Source: Dermacentor variabilis (lineage: Eukaryota > Arthropoda > Arachnida > Ixodida > Ixodidae). From it: a DNA stretch of 64,000 nucleotides. Below are positions 1 to 11,600 of the stretch, in pieces. The stretch's first letter is position 1, and the number at the start of each line of letters is the position of its first letter. The DNA lies in contig NC_134572.1 of the NCBI RefSeq assembly GCF_050947875.1, positions 128,485,105-128,549,104 of the forward strand. Direction: 5' to 3'. The notes below the pieces were generated by a model. It was not told the DNA's origin. It did no database searches and worked only from the letters and a program-made list of their open reading frames with translations. Both the position numbers and the translations under genes were made by a program.

Positions 1-1702
1 CTAAAAGCAGTGAAGAAGAAACTAGGAATAGGCAAGAATCAAATGCATGCGTTAAGAAATGAAGCCGGCAACATCATTACTAATATGGATAAGATAGTTC
101 AAGTGGCTGAGGAGTTCTATAGAGATTTATACAGTACCAGTGGCACCCACGACGATAATGGAAGAAGGAATAGTCTAGAGGAATCTCACATCCCACAGGT
201 AACGCCGGAAGAATTAAACAAAGCCCTGGGAGTTATGCAAAGGGGGAAGGCAGCTGGGAAGGATCAGGTAAAGGTATATTTGTTGAAAGATGGTGTGCAG
301 ATTGTTCTAGAAAAACTGGCCACCCTGTATACGAAATGCCTCATGACCTCAAGCGTACGGGAATCTTAGAAGAACGCCAACATGATCTTAATCCATAAGA
401 AAGGGGACGCCAAAGACTTGAAAAATTATAAACTGGTCAGCTTACTGTCCGTTGCCTACAAAGTATATACTAAGGCTATCGCAAATAGAATCAGGAACAC
501 CCCAGACATTCTGTCAACCAAAGGACCATGCATGATTTCGTAAAGGCTACTCAACAATATGTCATATTCACACTATCAATCAGGGGATAGAGAAATGTGC
601 GGAGTATAACCAACCCTTATGTATAGCTTTCATTGATTACGATAAAACCTTTGATTCAGTCTAAACCTCAGCAGTCATGCAGACACTATGAAATCAGGCT
701 GTAGACGAGCCGTATGTGAATATACTGAAAGATATCTATAGCGGCTTCACAGCCACCGTAGTTCTCCATAAAGAAAGCAGCAAAATGCCAATAAAGAAGG
801 GCGTCCGGCAGGGAGATACGCTCTCTCCAATGCTATTCACAGCGTGTTTACAGGAGGTATTCAGAGACCTGGATTGGGAAGAATTGGGGATAAGAGTTAA
901 TGGAGAATACCTTAGTAGCTTGCGATTCGCTGATGATATTGCCTTGCATAGTAACTGAGGGGTCCAATTGCAATGCATGCTAACTGACTTGAGCCGGCAA
1001 AGCAGAAGGGTTGTGCTAAAGTTAATCTGTAGAAAACTAAAGTAATGTTTAACAGTATCAGAACAGCAGTTTACGATAGGTAGCGAGACAGTGGAAGTGG
1101 TAAGGGAATACATATACTTAGGGCAGATTGTGACCGCGCATCCGGATCATGAGTCTGAAATTATCAGAAGAATAAGGATGGGCTGCGTTGCGTTTGGCAA
1201 GCATTCTCAGATCATGAACCGCAGGTTGCCATTATCCCTAAAGGGAAAAGTGTATAACAGCTGTGTCATACCAGTACTCACCAACGGGGCAGAAACCTGG
1301 AGGCTTACGAAAAGGGTTCTACTTAAATTGAGGACGACGCAACGAGCTATGGAAAGAAGAATGATAGGTGTAACGTTAAGGGATAAGAAAAGGGCAGATT
1401 GGGTGAGGGAACAAACGCGAGTTAATGATATCTTAGTTGAAATCAAGAAAAAGAAATGGGCATGGGCAGGACACGTAATGAGGAGGGAAGATAACCGATG
1501 GTCATTAAGGGTTACGGACTGGACTCCAAGAGAAGGGAAGCGTAGCAGGGGGCGGTAGAAAGTTAGGAGGGCGGATGAGATTAAGTAGTTTGCAGGGACA
1601 ACATGGCCACAATTAGCACATGGCCGAGGTAGTTGGAGACGTATGGAAGAGGCCTTTGCCCTGCAGTGGGCGTAGCCTGGCTGATGATGAGGATGATGAT
1701 GA
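1..1702 (+). mobile_element. RTE-type non-LTR retrotransposon (LINE), 5'-truncated by the window, inactive
   Basis: Reverse transcriptase and C-terminal part of an RTE-clade LINE. In order: a linker and RT finger region (10-530, including ILIHKKGDAKDLKNYKLVSL), the motif A region FIDYDKTFDSV near 630-660, the motif B region RQGDTLSPMLF near 805-840, the catalytic box RFADDIAL near 925-945, then the RTE C-terminal domain (1091-1670) with WAGHVMRREDNRW and the LAHGRGSW tail. The protein is dead: a TAG at 367 replaces what is normally a Trp codon, frames shift near 530 and 1000, and further stops lie near 660, 955 and 1556. The element ends in a TGA-rich tail (ctgatgatgaggatgatgat), the microsatellite-type 3' end typical of RTE elements instead of poly(A). 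RTE assignment rests on the motif spacing and this tail. The endonuclease half lies outside the window. Confidence 0.88.
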
Positions 1703-2160
1703 GTCGTTTCAGACGTTTTGATGTTGAACAAACGTGGCCAAATTGATGACATTATCTACGGATGGGCGCCCACGCCGGAAGCCAGCCATAGCATCTGGGC
1801 ACACGTTGTACCTCTCCCACGTACGATCCTAGGCGAGTCAAAATAATCTTCCGTTATTTTCCCGATGCAACTGGCCAGAGCGATGGGGCTGTACGATGAC
1901 AAATCTAACGGTGATTTACTAGGTTGGAGGAGTGGTTACATTTTCGTTCACGTGGAACCAGACCGTCACGCCAAAACTTGTTGTATTGGTTGAGCAGCAT
2001 GAGTTGTACTTTCCGCCCAGGATCGCCGAGCGCTGCGTAGATAACGCCGTCCGGCCCAGGTGACGAAGAGCACCCGCAAATCGCCAGTGCCACATACAGA
2101 CGCCGGCTCATTGCGCCTCAGGCAATCGAGTACTTCCTCAAACCAAGCGGACACTTCAAA
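1703..2160 (-). mobile_element. LINE reverse-transcriptase fragment abutting the RTE tail
   Basis: Read on the - strand, this stretch gives RT finger and palm segments in shifting frames: SSSPGPDGVIYAAL, then LLNQYNKFWRDGLVPRERK, then YSPIALASCIGKI, then DAMAGFRRGRPSVDNVINL. This is the order found in the RT of I/CR1-type LINEs. Several frameshifts and at least one stop break it. The fragment begins immediately after the TGA-rich tail of the RTE copy on the other strand, so either the RTE element landed in this older LINE or the two were joined by a later deletion. Which LINE clade it belongs to cannot be fixed from about 150 codons. Confidence 0.7.
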
Positions 2161-2985
2161 GGAGCGCCTGCGATTACGGTCGTATTTTTAGTTCCTCGTT
2201 GCTCCACTTGCGACACAACGCAGGCGTCTTCAAGCTGACCACAGGAGGGACGGAAAGAGGGAAACACCTTAGCGATGTAGCCGGTGAATGCGCACGCAAC
2301 AGTCTATGCCTGTTCTGCTTCTATTATCGGGCTTGCAAAATCATACATTAGCGCAGTGCTTTTACTTCTTCTCTGTTCTATTTGGCCACATATAATGTTT
2401 GCATGAAACGCAGTAATAGGTAGACGCGCCTCTTACATACGAGGCGCGGAATATTTGCGCTTGCGACGCGGAAAAGAAACGAACGCGCGCAGCGTTTCCC
2501 CAAAACAATCGATTCCATAAGACAGATTGAGCTTGCGTGGCTCAATCGGGAACTAATCTCGGCTGTGCATCGGTAGCTCCTATCCGCAGTGGAACATTCA
2601 TTACGAATTTGTGCGCAGTCTCCTTAGGCCTGTATATGTTATTATAAATAGAAGACGTTCTTGTGTTCTGACAACACGTAATGATATATCTGACAATATC
2701 TTTTTCTGCACCCACGAAACATAGTTTACAATGTAAAATCCTTACTTGCCCGTGAACAAAATGGGGCGAATCCTTGCGGGGCCCAAATTTAAAATTTCAT
2801 GTTTTTGCGTTTTTCCGATATCGCATATAATTAGATTTCAAGAATTTGTAAAACTTAGGCATGCACAAGTTCGAAAATATTCATTTAATTCATTCTAGAT
2901 GTCACGTGAACCGAAAAGCGGGCATGCCCCGTCGTGCAGTCCCGATTTGTTATGAAGCTTTCATCGCATAAAAGCAACTTGTGTT
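2161..2985. other. No gene recognised
   Basis: AT-rich sequence with short open frames only and no family resemblance. The first 100 bases may still be decayed LINE sequence continuing from the neighbouring RT fragment. No RNA gene or repeat structure was seen. Confidence 0.5.
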
Positions 2986-2991
2986 CCCCGC

Positions 2992-3220
2992 CTTTCGTGG
3001 TGGCGCAGTGGCTTTGGCATTGCGCTGCTAAGCCCAAGCTCTCGATATCAAATGCAGGCCATAGGTGTCGTATTTCGATAGGGACGAAATGCAAAAAGCG
3101 CCCGCGTACCTGCTTCTGTGCACGTTAAAGAACACCAGGTGGTCAAAATTATTCCGGAGTCTCTTACTGCGGCGTGCCTGATAATCATCTCATTGTTTAC
3201 GCACGTAAAAACTCTTACTT
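2992..3220 (+). mobile_element. Ruka-like tRNA-derived SINE
   Basis: Short retroposon with a degenerate tRNA-like head (gtggcgcagtggctttggca, the A-box region) followed by the body landmarks of the tick Ruka family: tatttcgatagggacgaaat, then gcacgttaaagaacaccagg, tggtcaaaattattccgga, and tgcctgataatcat near the end. The B-box region is badly eroded. Two further related pieces occur in this window, on the - strand at 40972-41051 and 56590-56790. Ruka is known from Rhipicephalus appendiculatus; the identification is from remembered consensus and could be confirmed by alignment. Confidence 0.72.
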
Positions 3221-3339
3221 TAGCGTTTTAGATTTACGACTTGCTTATTCAGTGTAATGCATCTTAGAGTCATTCGAGATACCTCCGTAGCTCTCGTGAC
3301 ACTCATATCTAGTTTTCCTATAGTGGCACACCCAAAGCA

Positions 3340-3790
3340 AAGTACTCACCTAAGTTGTTCAAAGAATACGTTGCGTCTGTCGAAAATCTGGTTTGTGTAC
3401 AAGCTAACCCGCAGAACATATGCACCCCCACACAAGTCACTACCTAGAGAGCAGGAGCGTTTCCTCCGAGCTCTATACAGGTTAATGCATCCCACACCCA
3501 ACCAGAAATCACCTCATAGCCCCTACACAATTCTCTCCGCAATGCCGCTTCTGCGCAGAGCCCGGGTCCCTCAGGCACATAGTCGGAGGGTTGCAGAGCG
3601 GCACCATTAAATCCTCCGAACCCTTACCCCGCTAACGAGCTTTGAGAGAGAGCCTTGGCCAGCTACGACCTCGAGGATCAGCAACGGCTGATTGCGAGGG
3701 CCCAGGACGCGGCCCGAGTTCAAGGCATTCTGGAATGGGGACGCCTCTCCAAAGCTGCATTCACCCAATAAAAATGTTTGTTCTCTCTCT
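3340..3790 (+). mobile_element. LINE 3' end: C-terminal ORF and 3' terminus
   Basis: C-terminal end of an RNase H-bearing LINE ORF. YKLTRRTYAPPHKSLPREQE opens the segment and LEDQQRLIARAQDAARVQGI followed by LEWGRLSKAAF closes it. The frame is broken by a stop near 3607 and a frameshift. The ORF stop is followed at once by aataaaaatgtttgttctct and a CT-rich run, the compact 3' end typical of these elements. This copy's 3' end abuts a second LINE piece (3791-4465) that carries an upstream part of the same kind of protein, so the two are separate insertions or rearranged parts of one. Confidence 0.68.
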
Positions 3791-4465
3791 CTTTTTGGGT
3801 GTAGCTGATGCGGCTCTCCTGGTGTACCAGTCACATACACGGTCCGGCATGATGCATGTGTTACCCGTCCTGAACGTTCCACCTAGTTTGATGGCCCAAC
3901 TGGAACGAGATCGTCGCGTTGCCTTTCCACTAATACTTGGATTACCTCGTGATGCGCAATCTGCTGCATTACTCACTGAAGCGCACCAGTTACCCCTGAG
4001 CCTGCAAGTAGACCAGAGAGCCAAATATCAGATTGAGCGTCTGCACCGCGCATCGACTGGTCCACCGCTTCTTGATGGTCCGATTCACCGCCTGTTTTCC
4101 CGCATGGGAAAAATGGCGGTATTATTTATGAACATTGCTGACGTTTCTGAACATGCTGCTTCAGTTGCGCCTCCGCCTCCAAAAGATATAACCGAACACG
4201 TATTCCCCATTTACCTCCCAATCCCTGACCTACACAAAAAAGTTTTATATGCTTGTTTCGGCAATATTTTAATTGGCTCAGTCACACAAGTCTGAAAGAT
4301 TTCCAGATTATCGTCAAGTATTCACAGACGCATCTGTACACACTGACGGTCAAGGCGCCTCTGCAGCTTTTTTCTGCTTTGACTCAAGTACGACGTACCT
4401 TTCAAATACCTCATCCAACTTCGTCAACAACTGCGGAGCTAGCAGAGATTATTAATTACTCAGGA
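3791..4465 (+). mobile_element. LINE fragment: RT C-terminus and start of RNase H
   Basis: The frame reads VLPVLNVPPSLMAQLERDRR, then LPLSLQVDQRAKYQIERLHR and IPDLHKKVLYACFGN, the RT-to-RNase H connector of tick I-like LINEs. After a frameshift near 4290 it gives VFTDASVHTDGQGASAAFF, the first RNase H catalytic strand with its Asp, and after another shift TTAELAEI, which carries the catalytic Glu. The sequence stops matching just after this, so only the N-terminal half of RNase H survives. The long + strand open frame covering 3642-4295 joins this piece to the preceding LINE tail by chance and is not one protein. Confidence 0.68.
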
Positions 4466-4639
4466 TTGAGTGATAGAAAAAAAAGAAACAGCTATTGTTA
4501 ACTAGGTATGTCTTCGGTTGGTCTGTTTTTTTTTTCGTTACCACATGGCGTTTAGAAAATATATATTTTTATATATCACCGTGTCAGCCAGTGTAAATTA
4601 TATTTTTTAAATCATCGTTTCCTTTTTTCTGGTCCGTAC

Positions 4640-4715
4640 GTTTCTGGCGCAAGCCACACTATGCACCAGTGCAACTAGCCCAACTTTCAGTTACTGCAAC
4701 TAGCCCAACTTTCTT
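4640..4715. repeat. Duplicated 19-bp motif resembling a Penelope-like terminus
   Basis: The sequence TGCAACTAGCCCAACTTTC occurs twice, at 4670-4688 and 4695-4713, 25 bases apart. Its reverse complement contains GGGCTAGTTG, a string also found at the outer edges of the Penelope-like copies near 28003, 40826 and, with changes, 23433 and 41729. It is probably a solo PLE end. Confidence 0.4.
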
Positions 4716-5545
4716 TTCCAATTGACGGTTAGTCTGCGAGCTACGCCATGCGAACATAGCCATCGAAGCACTCTCAGCTTCGGTAATCTGACGACAACCG
4801 GCTTATTCATAATGATAATGCTAATGGCCTGTTCGACATTGCATAATTTCTAGGGTATTCGATATATGCATGTGTGTCTTAGAGGGAGAGAGCCACGGGT
4901 CAAGCTGAACGAAAAATTGAAATTACAATAGCTCATTCACTCATATCATGAGCGGCATTTCGCAAGACCCTGCCTAATTCAGTTTCTTTTTGTATACTAT
5001 TACTATTTTTTTTTCGACCCGCTACACTACCGCGCACCTTTTATTCCTACCCCTGTTCAATCGCAGCCCCCTGAATGTATTATAGACGATAGTAGGACAA
5101 CCGGTCCCTTGATAACCTATTTCCTCATGTTTCCGTCGACCATAAACGACTACGTCGCCGACCGCGACGACGACCTCAACAACAATAACAACAACAACAC
5201 AATCTGCAGCCACAGCGATGACCGATACGCTGCCTTTTACCTGTCCGTGCCGATGTCCGTATGCGCTGTTTGTTCAATTTGTTTCTGCGCCACTTTCATT
5301 TCAGATTTTTCTTTAGTCATAATTGAAGCGCAAGGATGATTTTGCCTTAAAGCCGCATTCATGCATGGCATCTTGTGGCTCGTCAACGTAAACCATTTTT
5401 CAGAAAAAAACAAAAACATTGATAATAGTAGTTAGCCACACACGCACAATAATAAAGTAAGCCTTAGAAAGTACTGAAAAAAACATTGAATACAGTATAA
5501 GAGTACGAAGCACATAAGGTGTTCCGCGCGCCAATGAAGTGACAT
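4716..5545. other. No gene recognised
   Basis: Unrecognised, AT-rich sequence with an (AAC)n-like stretch around 5178-5200. Short open frames on both strands show no family features. Confidence 0.45.
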
Positions 5546-5746
5546 TTTTATTTATTTACTTTCTTACATATACTGTAGTCCAGTATAGGGCTATAGCACG
5601 AGTGGAAACATTGTCCATTACTATTCATTACACATAAAAATACACATAAACACAAAGACATGAATGATCAAAATGAAGTGCTTTACATGTTAGCAAAGTG
5701 CTTACCAGTGGTAGCTATAAAAGGTTTTAGTGATAGTGAACGAATG

Positions 5747-6660
5747 TTACTGGTTAGACAATTCTAAAGGTCTATAATACGTTAAAAAAGTGTACTTGAA
5801 TGTGTTAGTACGGGCATAAATCGGTGTTATGTTCAAGGCGTGGGAGCTACGGCTACAAGTTGCGTTAGTAAATGTGAGGTAGTTACAATCAGAAAGACCA
5901 GATGTGGAGTTATTAATTGCATATAAATGTTTTACGACATCAATGTGATAACGTGAAAGTAATGGCTCAATGTTCAAAGATGGTTGAACCTGCGTTGGTG
6001 AGAAACTGCAGCTCTAAGTTTGGCAAATGAAACATATAGATTTTCGTTGAACATTATAGAAAGAGCTTGTTTCACATTGTTTGTAGGAGAACCAAACGAC
6101 AGATGCATATTCTTCAACACGGGGCATTAACGTTTTATTTAATAGCAGTCTAGTATCACGGGGGGTCTTAGCTTAAGTACGGCGCAAATAAGCAAGTTTT
6201 TTTAGGGTTTTCTCGTTTACATACTCAATATGTTTAGACAATGAAATATGTTCTGTTAGAATGACACCTAAGAGACGATGTTTTCAATTGGATGGCACTT
6301 AGGGAATAATCGAACGGGAGGGGGATCTGTCTATTGGCAAACGACATCACGACTGCTTTGCTACAGTTGATGGACATTTGCCCCGTTTTTCACCAAGCGC
6401 AGAAAGACATAAGGGATTGAGCAAGACGATGGTGGTTATCAATGGGGTTAATAGATTCGTACAATACGCAGTCATCTTCTTAAAGTCTGATTTTAGTTGA
6501 GGCGCTACCAAGTAAATCATCGATGTATATTAGAAATAGCAAAGGGCTTAATACGGATCCCTGAGGAGCGCCTGACGTAACGCCGACAAGAGTTGAAAGG
6601 AACAAATTGTAAGCGATGACGCAGAAAACTGGCTATCCAAGAAGAAAGACAGGGATGTCT
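5747..6660 (-). pseudogene. LINE reverse transcriptase, broken
   Basis: APQGSVLSPLLFLIYIDD is encoded near 6590-6520, followed after a stop by EDDCVLYESINPID. The catalytic FADD box has therefore become stop-EDD (6479-6471 encodes EDD). Downstream come WKTGQMSINCSKAVVMSF-like sequence with a stop at the Trp, then VEEYASVVWFSYKQC (near 6120-6075), and finally a C-terminal piece with ARTNTFKYTF (5977-5747) that matches the usual ending of CR1/L2 RT proteins. Most of the fingers appear to be missing between 6700 and 6600, so this copy carries an internal deletion as well. Confidence 0.72.
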
Positions 6661-6689
6661 AGAACCTGCGAGGATTTAAGTAGTATAGG

Positions 6690-7720
6690 GAGTTGCACTT
6701 AAGAATAGAAATCTTTAGCATTTTTGGTACGAGTACGGAGTTCCTCAGCTTTTTCAAAAGGAACGCGAAGGGCAGGTTTAGAATACTTTGATTTACGTAG
6801 TCTACTTGCACGGCGTGACAGGTGCAAGATATCGCGGTTAATACAAGGAAGTTTCTTAATTATCTTTTTTGTTTTTAATTTAACGTAATTATTGATGCAA
6901 TATTTCACTAACGTATCAACACAATCAACAAGGCTTTCAATATGATATTCGGTACTGAGTCACAAAAAATGGTCAGAGTTATCTGCCAGAGTATCAGTGA
7001 TAGACGTATCATCAGCTTTGCTGAAATCATGAAATGTGGAAGAGCTAAAGCGTTCATATGGGATAGGACAGTTAATGTGTACAAGAACTGCGTTATGATT
7101 CGAGACTCCTTCCAGTATATCATACTTAGAACTTAAATGAGCAAGACTGTCGCTGATCAACACTTAGTAAAGTATGGAGTTCTGCCGCATATTCTTATCA
7201 ACTAATTGTATCAGGTAACGGGACAAAGAAAACGGAATTAGGTGTCTACAAATAGAGGTACTGTTGGCGGAATATGTAAGGGAAGGACAGTGAATGCCGG
7301 GGATGTTAAAGTCACCAAGAACAATTACGTTAGAACTGTCGAGGCCATGGTCATGTATAAAATGCGAAATAATATCGAACAAATCTCTAGGGCTATCAGG
7401 GGGGGGGGCTATAAAGACTATAAGTTGTTAAATTCTGCGTAGGGCCTAGTAACTTGCACCAAACCGATTCTACATTGGGAGGACCTGGTAGAACCTTAAA
7501 GTTAAAATTTTAACGTAAAAGCAAAGCAACACCACCGCCTTTCTTATTCTTGCGGTTATACCGGACAGCAATGTAACCAGGAGGCATGAATTCTGAGTGG
7601 TGAATATCTTCATGAACCCATGTTTCGGTGATGCGTATAACAGGAGTAGGACATGAAGAAGCTAGCGAAAGAAATTGTTGAAATTCGTTAGTTATGCTTC
7701 TGACATTAACGTTCAAAAGC
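6690..7720 (-). pseudogene. LINE apurinic/apyrimidinic endonuclease domain and linker, broken
   Basis: Fragments of the exonuclease-endonuclease-phosphatase fold. MNVNVRSITNEFQQFLSLAS with ITETWVHEDIHHSEF and GYIAVRYNRKNKKGGGVALLL (7716-7510) is the N-terminal half, holding the conserved Asn and the ETW glutamate. VIVLGDFNIPGIHC (7382-7164) is the GDFN box. SNHNAVLVHI (near 7100) is the C-terminal SDHNAV-type box with the catalytic Asp changed to Asn. KLPCINRDILHLSRRASRLRK (6908-6699) is the linker to the RT. Frames change between each piece. The domain nicked target DNA in the live element; this copy cannot. Confidence 0.78.
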
Positions 7721-7821
7721 GCAAGATTTGGGGCAGAGTGATGAGATTGTAAACCTATTGATGATGGTACATGTGGAAATCTTGCGCTAGAATCAAAACC
7801 AGGAGCTATTACTAAGCTATT

Positions 7822-8650
7822 TCAGGCACCGTCCCAGTTGTAGCGAACGTTATCTATAAATAAATGATCGAACCTCAATTTATAGATCCAGCCGTTATGG
7901 CACTGCTCAAGCGAAGTCTCCCATAGATTTTTACGTACTGCGCACACTCTGGACGAAAAATCTTCGGAAACCTTCATGCCAGAATTTTTCAGCTCATAAG
8001 CGTTTGTCAGCATCACTAGCTTATAGCTGATATCAAACAATCTTAATATGATAGGGCGAGAATGCCAAGGGCGCATTCTGCCTAACCTATGGAAGCGTTC
8101 AATACGCGGAAAGTCAAGGGAAAGCCTATTGAAGACGTTCGCAACCTTGGAGTGCAGTGTGTCACGATTCTCGTTGGTATCTTCTGGTATGCCAGGAAGC
8201 ATTATGTTATTTCTTCGTAAACGGTGTTCAAAATCATCATATTTGGCAAGTAGTTCGGCAACATTGCGCTTTAGGCAAACCGCCTCAGAACGAAGCTGAC
8301 CAGAGTCTTGATGAGACAGTGCCTTCGAACATGAGGTTTCGAGAGCAGACACACGTAATTCCAAGGCATCGAAAGGTCTATTCACAGCATTTTTTATTTC
8401 AGATATGTGTTGCGACATATTTTTCTGACAAGCAACTAAATCCGAAAGAACCTTCGCAAGAGAAGGGTTATCGCAACTAGACATTGCCAGTTCGGGCGAC
8501 CTCTGAAGGGCGTTAAGAAGGCTTTCTTGAGATTCATCAGGTATGCCAGCTTTAGATGTCGGTCGCCTGGGGCCGGGATTTAGGTCAACGTCATTGCTCA
8601 GGATAAGACGACTAAGGTAATCGACAACATAAAAAAATGCACCTGAGTCG
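7822..8650 (-). pseudogene. LINE ORF1 (coiled coil + RRM-like), with upstream 2A-like motif
   Basis: The intact part is a 220-residue frame starting with MSSCDNPSL at 8484 and ending at 7822. Residues 1-80 form a heptad-rich coiled coil (LSDLVACQKNMSQHISEIKN and following). Residues about 85-215 match the RRM-like nucleic-acid-binding fold of LINE ORF1 proteins: RRNNIMLPGIPE, then ERFHRLGRMR, RPIILRLFD and MKVSEDFSSRVCAVRKNLWE. The same frame stays open upstream to a TAG near 8650 and reads LSRLILSNDVDLNPGPRRP. DVDLNPGP (8592-8569) fits the 2A ribosome-skipping consensus D-V/I-E-x-N-P-G-P except for Glu to Asp. No ATG lies in frame between the upstream stop and the motif, so the original start is lost or lay further 5'. 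ORF1 binds element RNA in related LINEs. Confidence 0.75.
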
Positions 8651-8690
8651 ATCTATTACGCAAATAACTGTGTGGGCAAGACAGCAGCAG

Positions 8691-11600
8691 AAAGAATCGA
8701 TTATCACTTCAGAGAGTCCGAGAACACGCACACATGCATAGAACGCCGACTAGTGGAACAACGTAGCTGCGCAACTATGCATACTTGCACGTGATAACAG
8801 ATTTAAACGCGCATGAAACTTGTACTCGGAGACGCAGCCGATGTCATGACTTCCCGGAATTTCCGTTCTCAGTCAGGCATGACGAAATGGACAGTCGAAT
8901 GTCAAGGTCAATGAGTGATATTAAAGCGAAGCTTTCTTTGCCTTTTCTCCAGACTTGTCGGGTGCTGGGCATCGCGGGCTGCTGGGTTTCTTGCAACACC
9001 ATCACATGGCTCTCGCCTCCGCGCACCGGAATACTTTAGTTTGTGCGTGTGGCACGGGCTGCGCTTGCTTTCCTATGTGACAAAAACGCAGATGCGGGGC
9101 CGCGGAGGTCGCGTGCTGGTCTGTGATAGTATAAACATTGCAATCGTCCATAGCCTGAAGAGAGCGCTTGGAGCTGGCGTCTCAAGAGCGTGCTGGTCAC
9201 ATATGCAGAAGGAGCACGTAAACACGCACCAGCAAAAATGGAAACCCAGGCCCGGAAGATGCGTCGCGCAGAACATGAGAATCTTCGCTACGCAGCAAAA
9301 CGTGGTGCAGACAATTTCATAATATTTAATTGAAATACGTACAACCCCATAATTCAGTGAAAGTTTAACACTTCTGCCACGATGCAATGTGCCATGTGAG
9401 GCAATCATGATGATCAGCGACTATGAGCAATGACGCACAACAACGCCTCAAGCAAATGCGTCCCCCGATGTGCTTTGTGGACTACGTAGACAAACAGCAG
9501 TGGTGCACGCAAGGTCACGTTTAACGTCAACTCACCGCTCTCACATTGGACTAAACACTGAGGAAATTGCACGTGCGCCGCCAACATCACCGCTAATTAT
9601 CGTCGATCAAAGAAAACAGCGTACAAAGCTTCGCTTACATTGATTCCCACAGTGCAGGGGATCCACAAATTTTTTTAGACGCGTATAATTGTTGATCAAG
9701 CCAAGTCTCACAGCAAGGTCAACATGCCATCTGTTTGAGCAGCATGTATACTTAACTACGTGAAAGAGGAAGATCTCATGTTTCCCTATTTTCGTGTGCT
9801 CGGACACGTTGCAAGTTCGTCGACTAAGGCAAATGCATTGGCTGCACTGCGTTCTAGGGAGATCACATCCCTGTACGGTTTGAAACCTTTTAACGTCGTT
9901 CGCTACACATGTCTTGTGTGCACTTTGCTGTCGAAGAATAAATGCGTACTCAATGCATTTGTGTCTATATTTTCTAATGAGATGAGCGAGGGTTTAGAAT
10001 CGCTAAATGTAAACCGTATGTATGCATGAGACACAATAGGAAAAGAATAGTGACAATTTCAGCTGTGTTTGTAGATGCCATTAGGGGTACATTCGATTGT
10101 CGTTCAAGCCTCATGTTTTGAAGGATGAATGTGGATGCAGTTGAAATGTTTCACGGTATTCGTGTCTGTTACAAGCGAATGAAATTTAGATATAGAGACT
10201 ATATCTGGCGGTTATACCGCGAGTTTCTAAGCTGTCACCATGAACATGTCTATCTTTCCTATGACATCCTCGACTTATGATTTTGTTTGGTGAGGTTTCA
10301 CAGTCGAAGGCATTGACTACAGTAACATCCATTGTCCGTAATAGAAAGCACAGTAAAGTGCGCAGTAACGACTCTCAATGATTTTGTGAATGTCTTTTTT
10401 CATAAGACCATAGTTAAGTTTACATATATCACGTTCGGTCAAAATGAGGTAGGCGTGTGTGCCAGCTTCAACCGTTCGGATGACTGTAAAAGCAACGATT
10501 ATGTGCCTATAGACACGTTATAACCTTACTTGCTGGTAGGTGTACGTTATGTTCGTTCATGAGAACTCAAACGCAGCCGTAAAAAAAATAACTATAGCTT
10601 TATTTCCAGACACTAAAGGAGGATTTGAAATGATACACCGCATTATTGTGCTTATAGGTATGTTAGGTCTTGGCCTGTATAACTGATCCCTGGGATCAAT
10701 TTCTCAATTTTTCACTGGTCGAAACTTTGTTCTGTCACTGACGCACACAATAGCCATCACATCGCATGCATAGGGGGGGGGGGGCGCTCAGCCCAGCAGT
10801 TTGCTTAGCTTTTATGCATATGTTCGCATATGAACATCGACTGCAAGGTTCACTGCAGGCAGGTTAACAATTAAGATCAGTACTTATTACCAAAAGATTG
10901 CTCATGTTACATGAATTTAGTATATAGAAGCAGTTCCAACAATCGAATGCTATATCTGGATCTCCTGTACAGAAACAAATGTGATGTTTAACAACTCAAA
11001 GCAACAGTTGCACGTCGATAAGGGAGTGCACAGGAAAAATAAAAAATAATGACGATTGTTGCCACCGCTGTTAGAGTCCATTGGAGCAATTGCCGGCCAA
11101 GGCTACGTCTACCGGTCGAAACAACGCCAGAATCCTTGGCAAGCAAGATGATGATCTCAGGAAACCAACCTTTTCTAAAACGAATAAATGTCGCCAGCAA
11201 TGGCTTAGCCAAGTTCATGTGGCTGGTTGGGCGATTGGAAGTCGGAATAGGGCCCCACAAATTTGTTACGACCAAGGTGGAAAAGAAGACACCGATGTCT
11301 GTTCTGTTCTGCCGTACATGAATTGCTGTGGAGAGCGCCAGGCATCAAACACATCCCTGTCTCCCCACTCTCCCGATAACCGCTGCTGTAGCCCAGTGGC
11401 TATTAGCGGCGAGAATCAGGAGTGGCGCCCTCTCGCGAGTGACGTCACGGCCAGGACGCCGCTCGCTCCGGCTCGCTCGGCTGCCGCGCGCGCTCCTTCC
11501 CTTCGTGTATCTTGGGGTATGGGTGGCTCGAGCCGTACGTATTGAAAGATACGCCGGCTTCTTTCAGCTGCCATGGCTTAACCACAGTTTCTCCTTCAAA

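Larger units (their letters stand above)
5546..8690 (-). mobile_element. CR1/L2-like LINE, nearly full length, inactive
   Basis: A whole-element order is visible on the - strand: an ORF1 region (about 8650 to 7822), then an apurinic endonuclease (7720 to about 6960), a linker (6908-6699), RT (about 6660 to 5747), and a 3' end near 5546 whose last bases are AAATAAATAAAAATGTCAC in element orientation. Every coding part is interrupted by stops and frameshifts. The 3' end, with its short A/T-rich tandem tail, and the coiled-coil plus RRM-like ORF1 point to the CR1/L2 group. A related 3' end fragment may lie at 40060-40150. Placement within CR1 versus L2 needs a phylogeny of the RT. Confidence 0.8.

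Noticed and set aside
3642..4295. 217-codon open frame on the + strand
   Set aside because: It fuses the 3' end of one LINE copy to the RT connector of another by chance, and the first third is not in the LINE's coding frame.
11049..11545. Overlapping open frames of 90 and 154 codons
   Set aside because: No known motif; the second half runs into GC-rich dispersed-repeat-like sequence.
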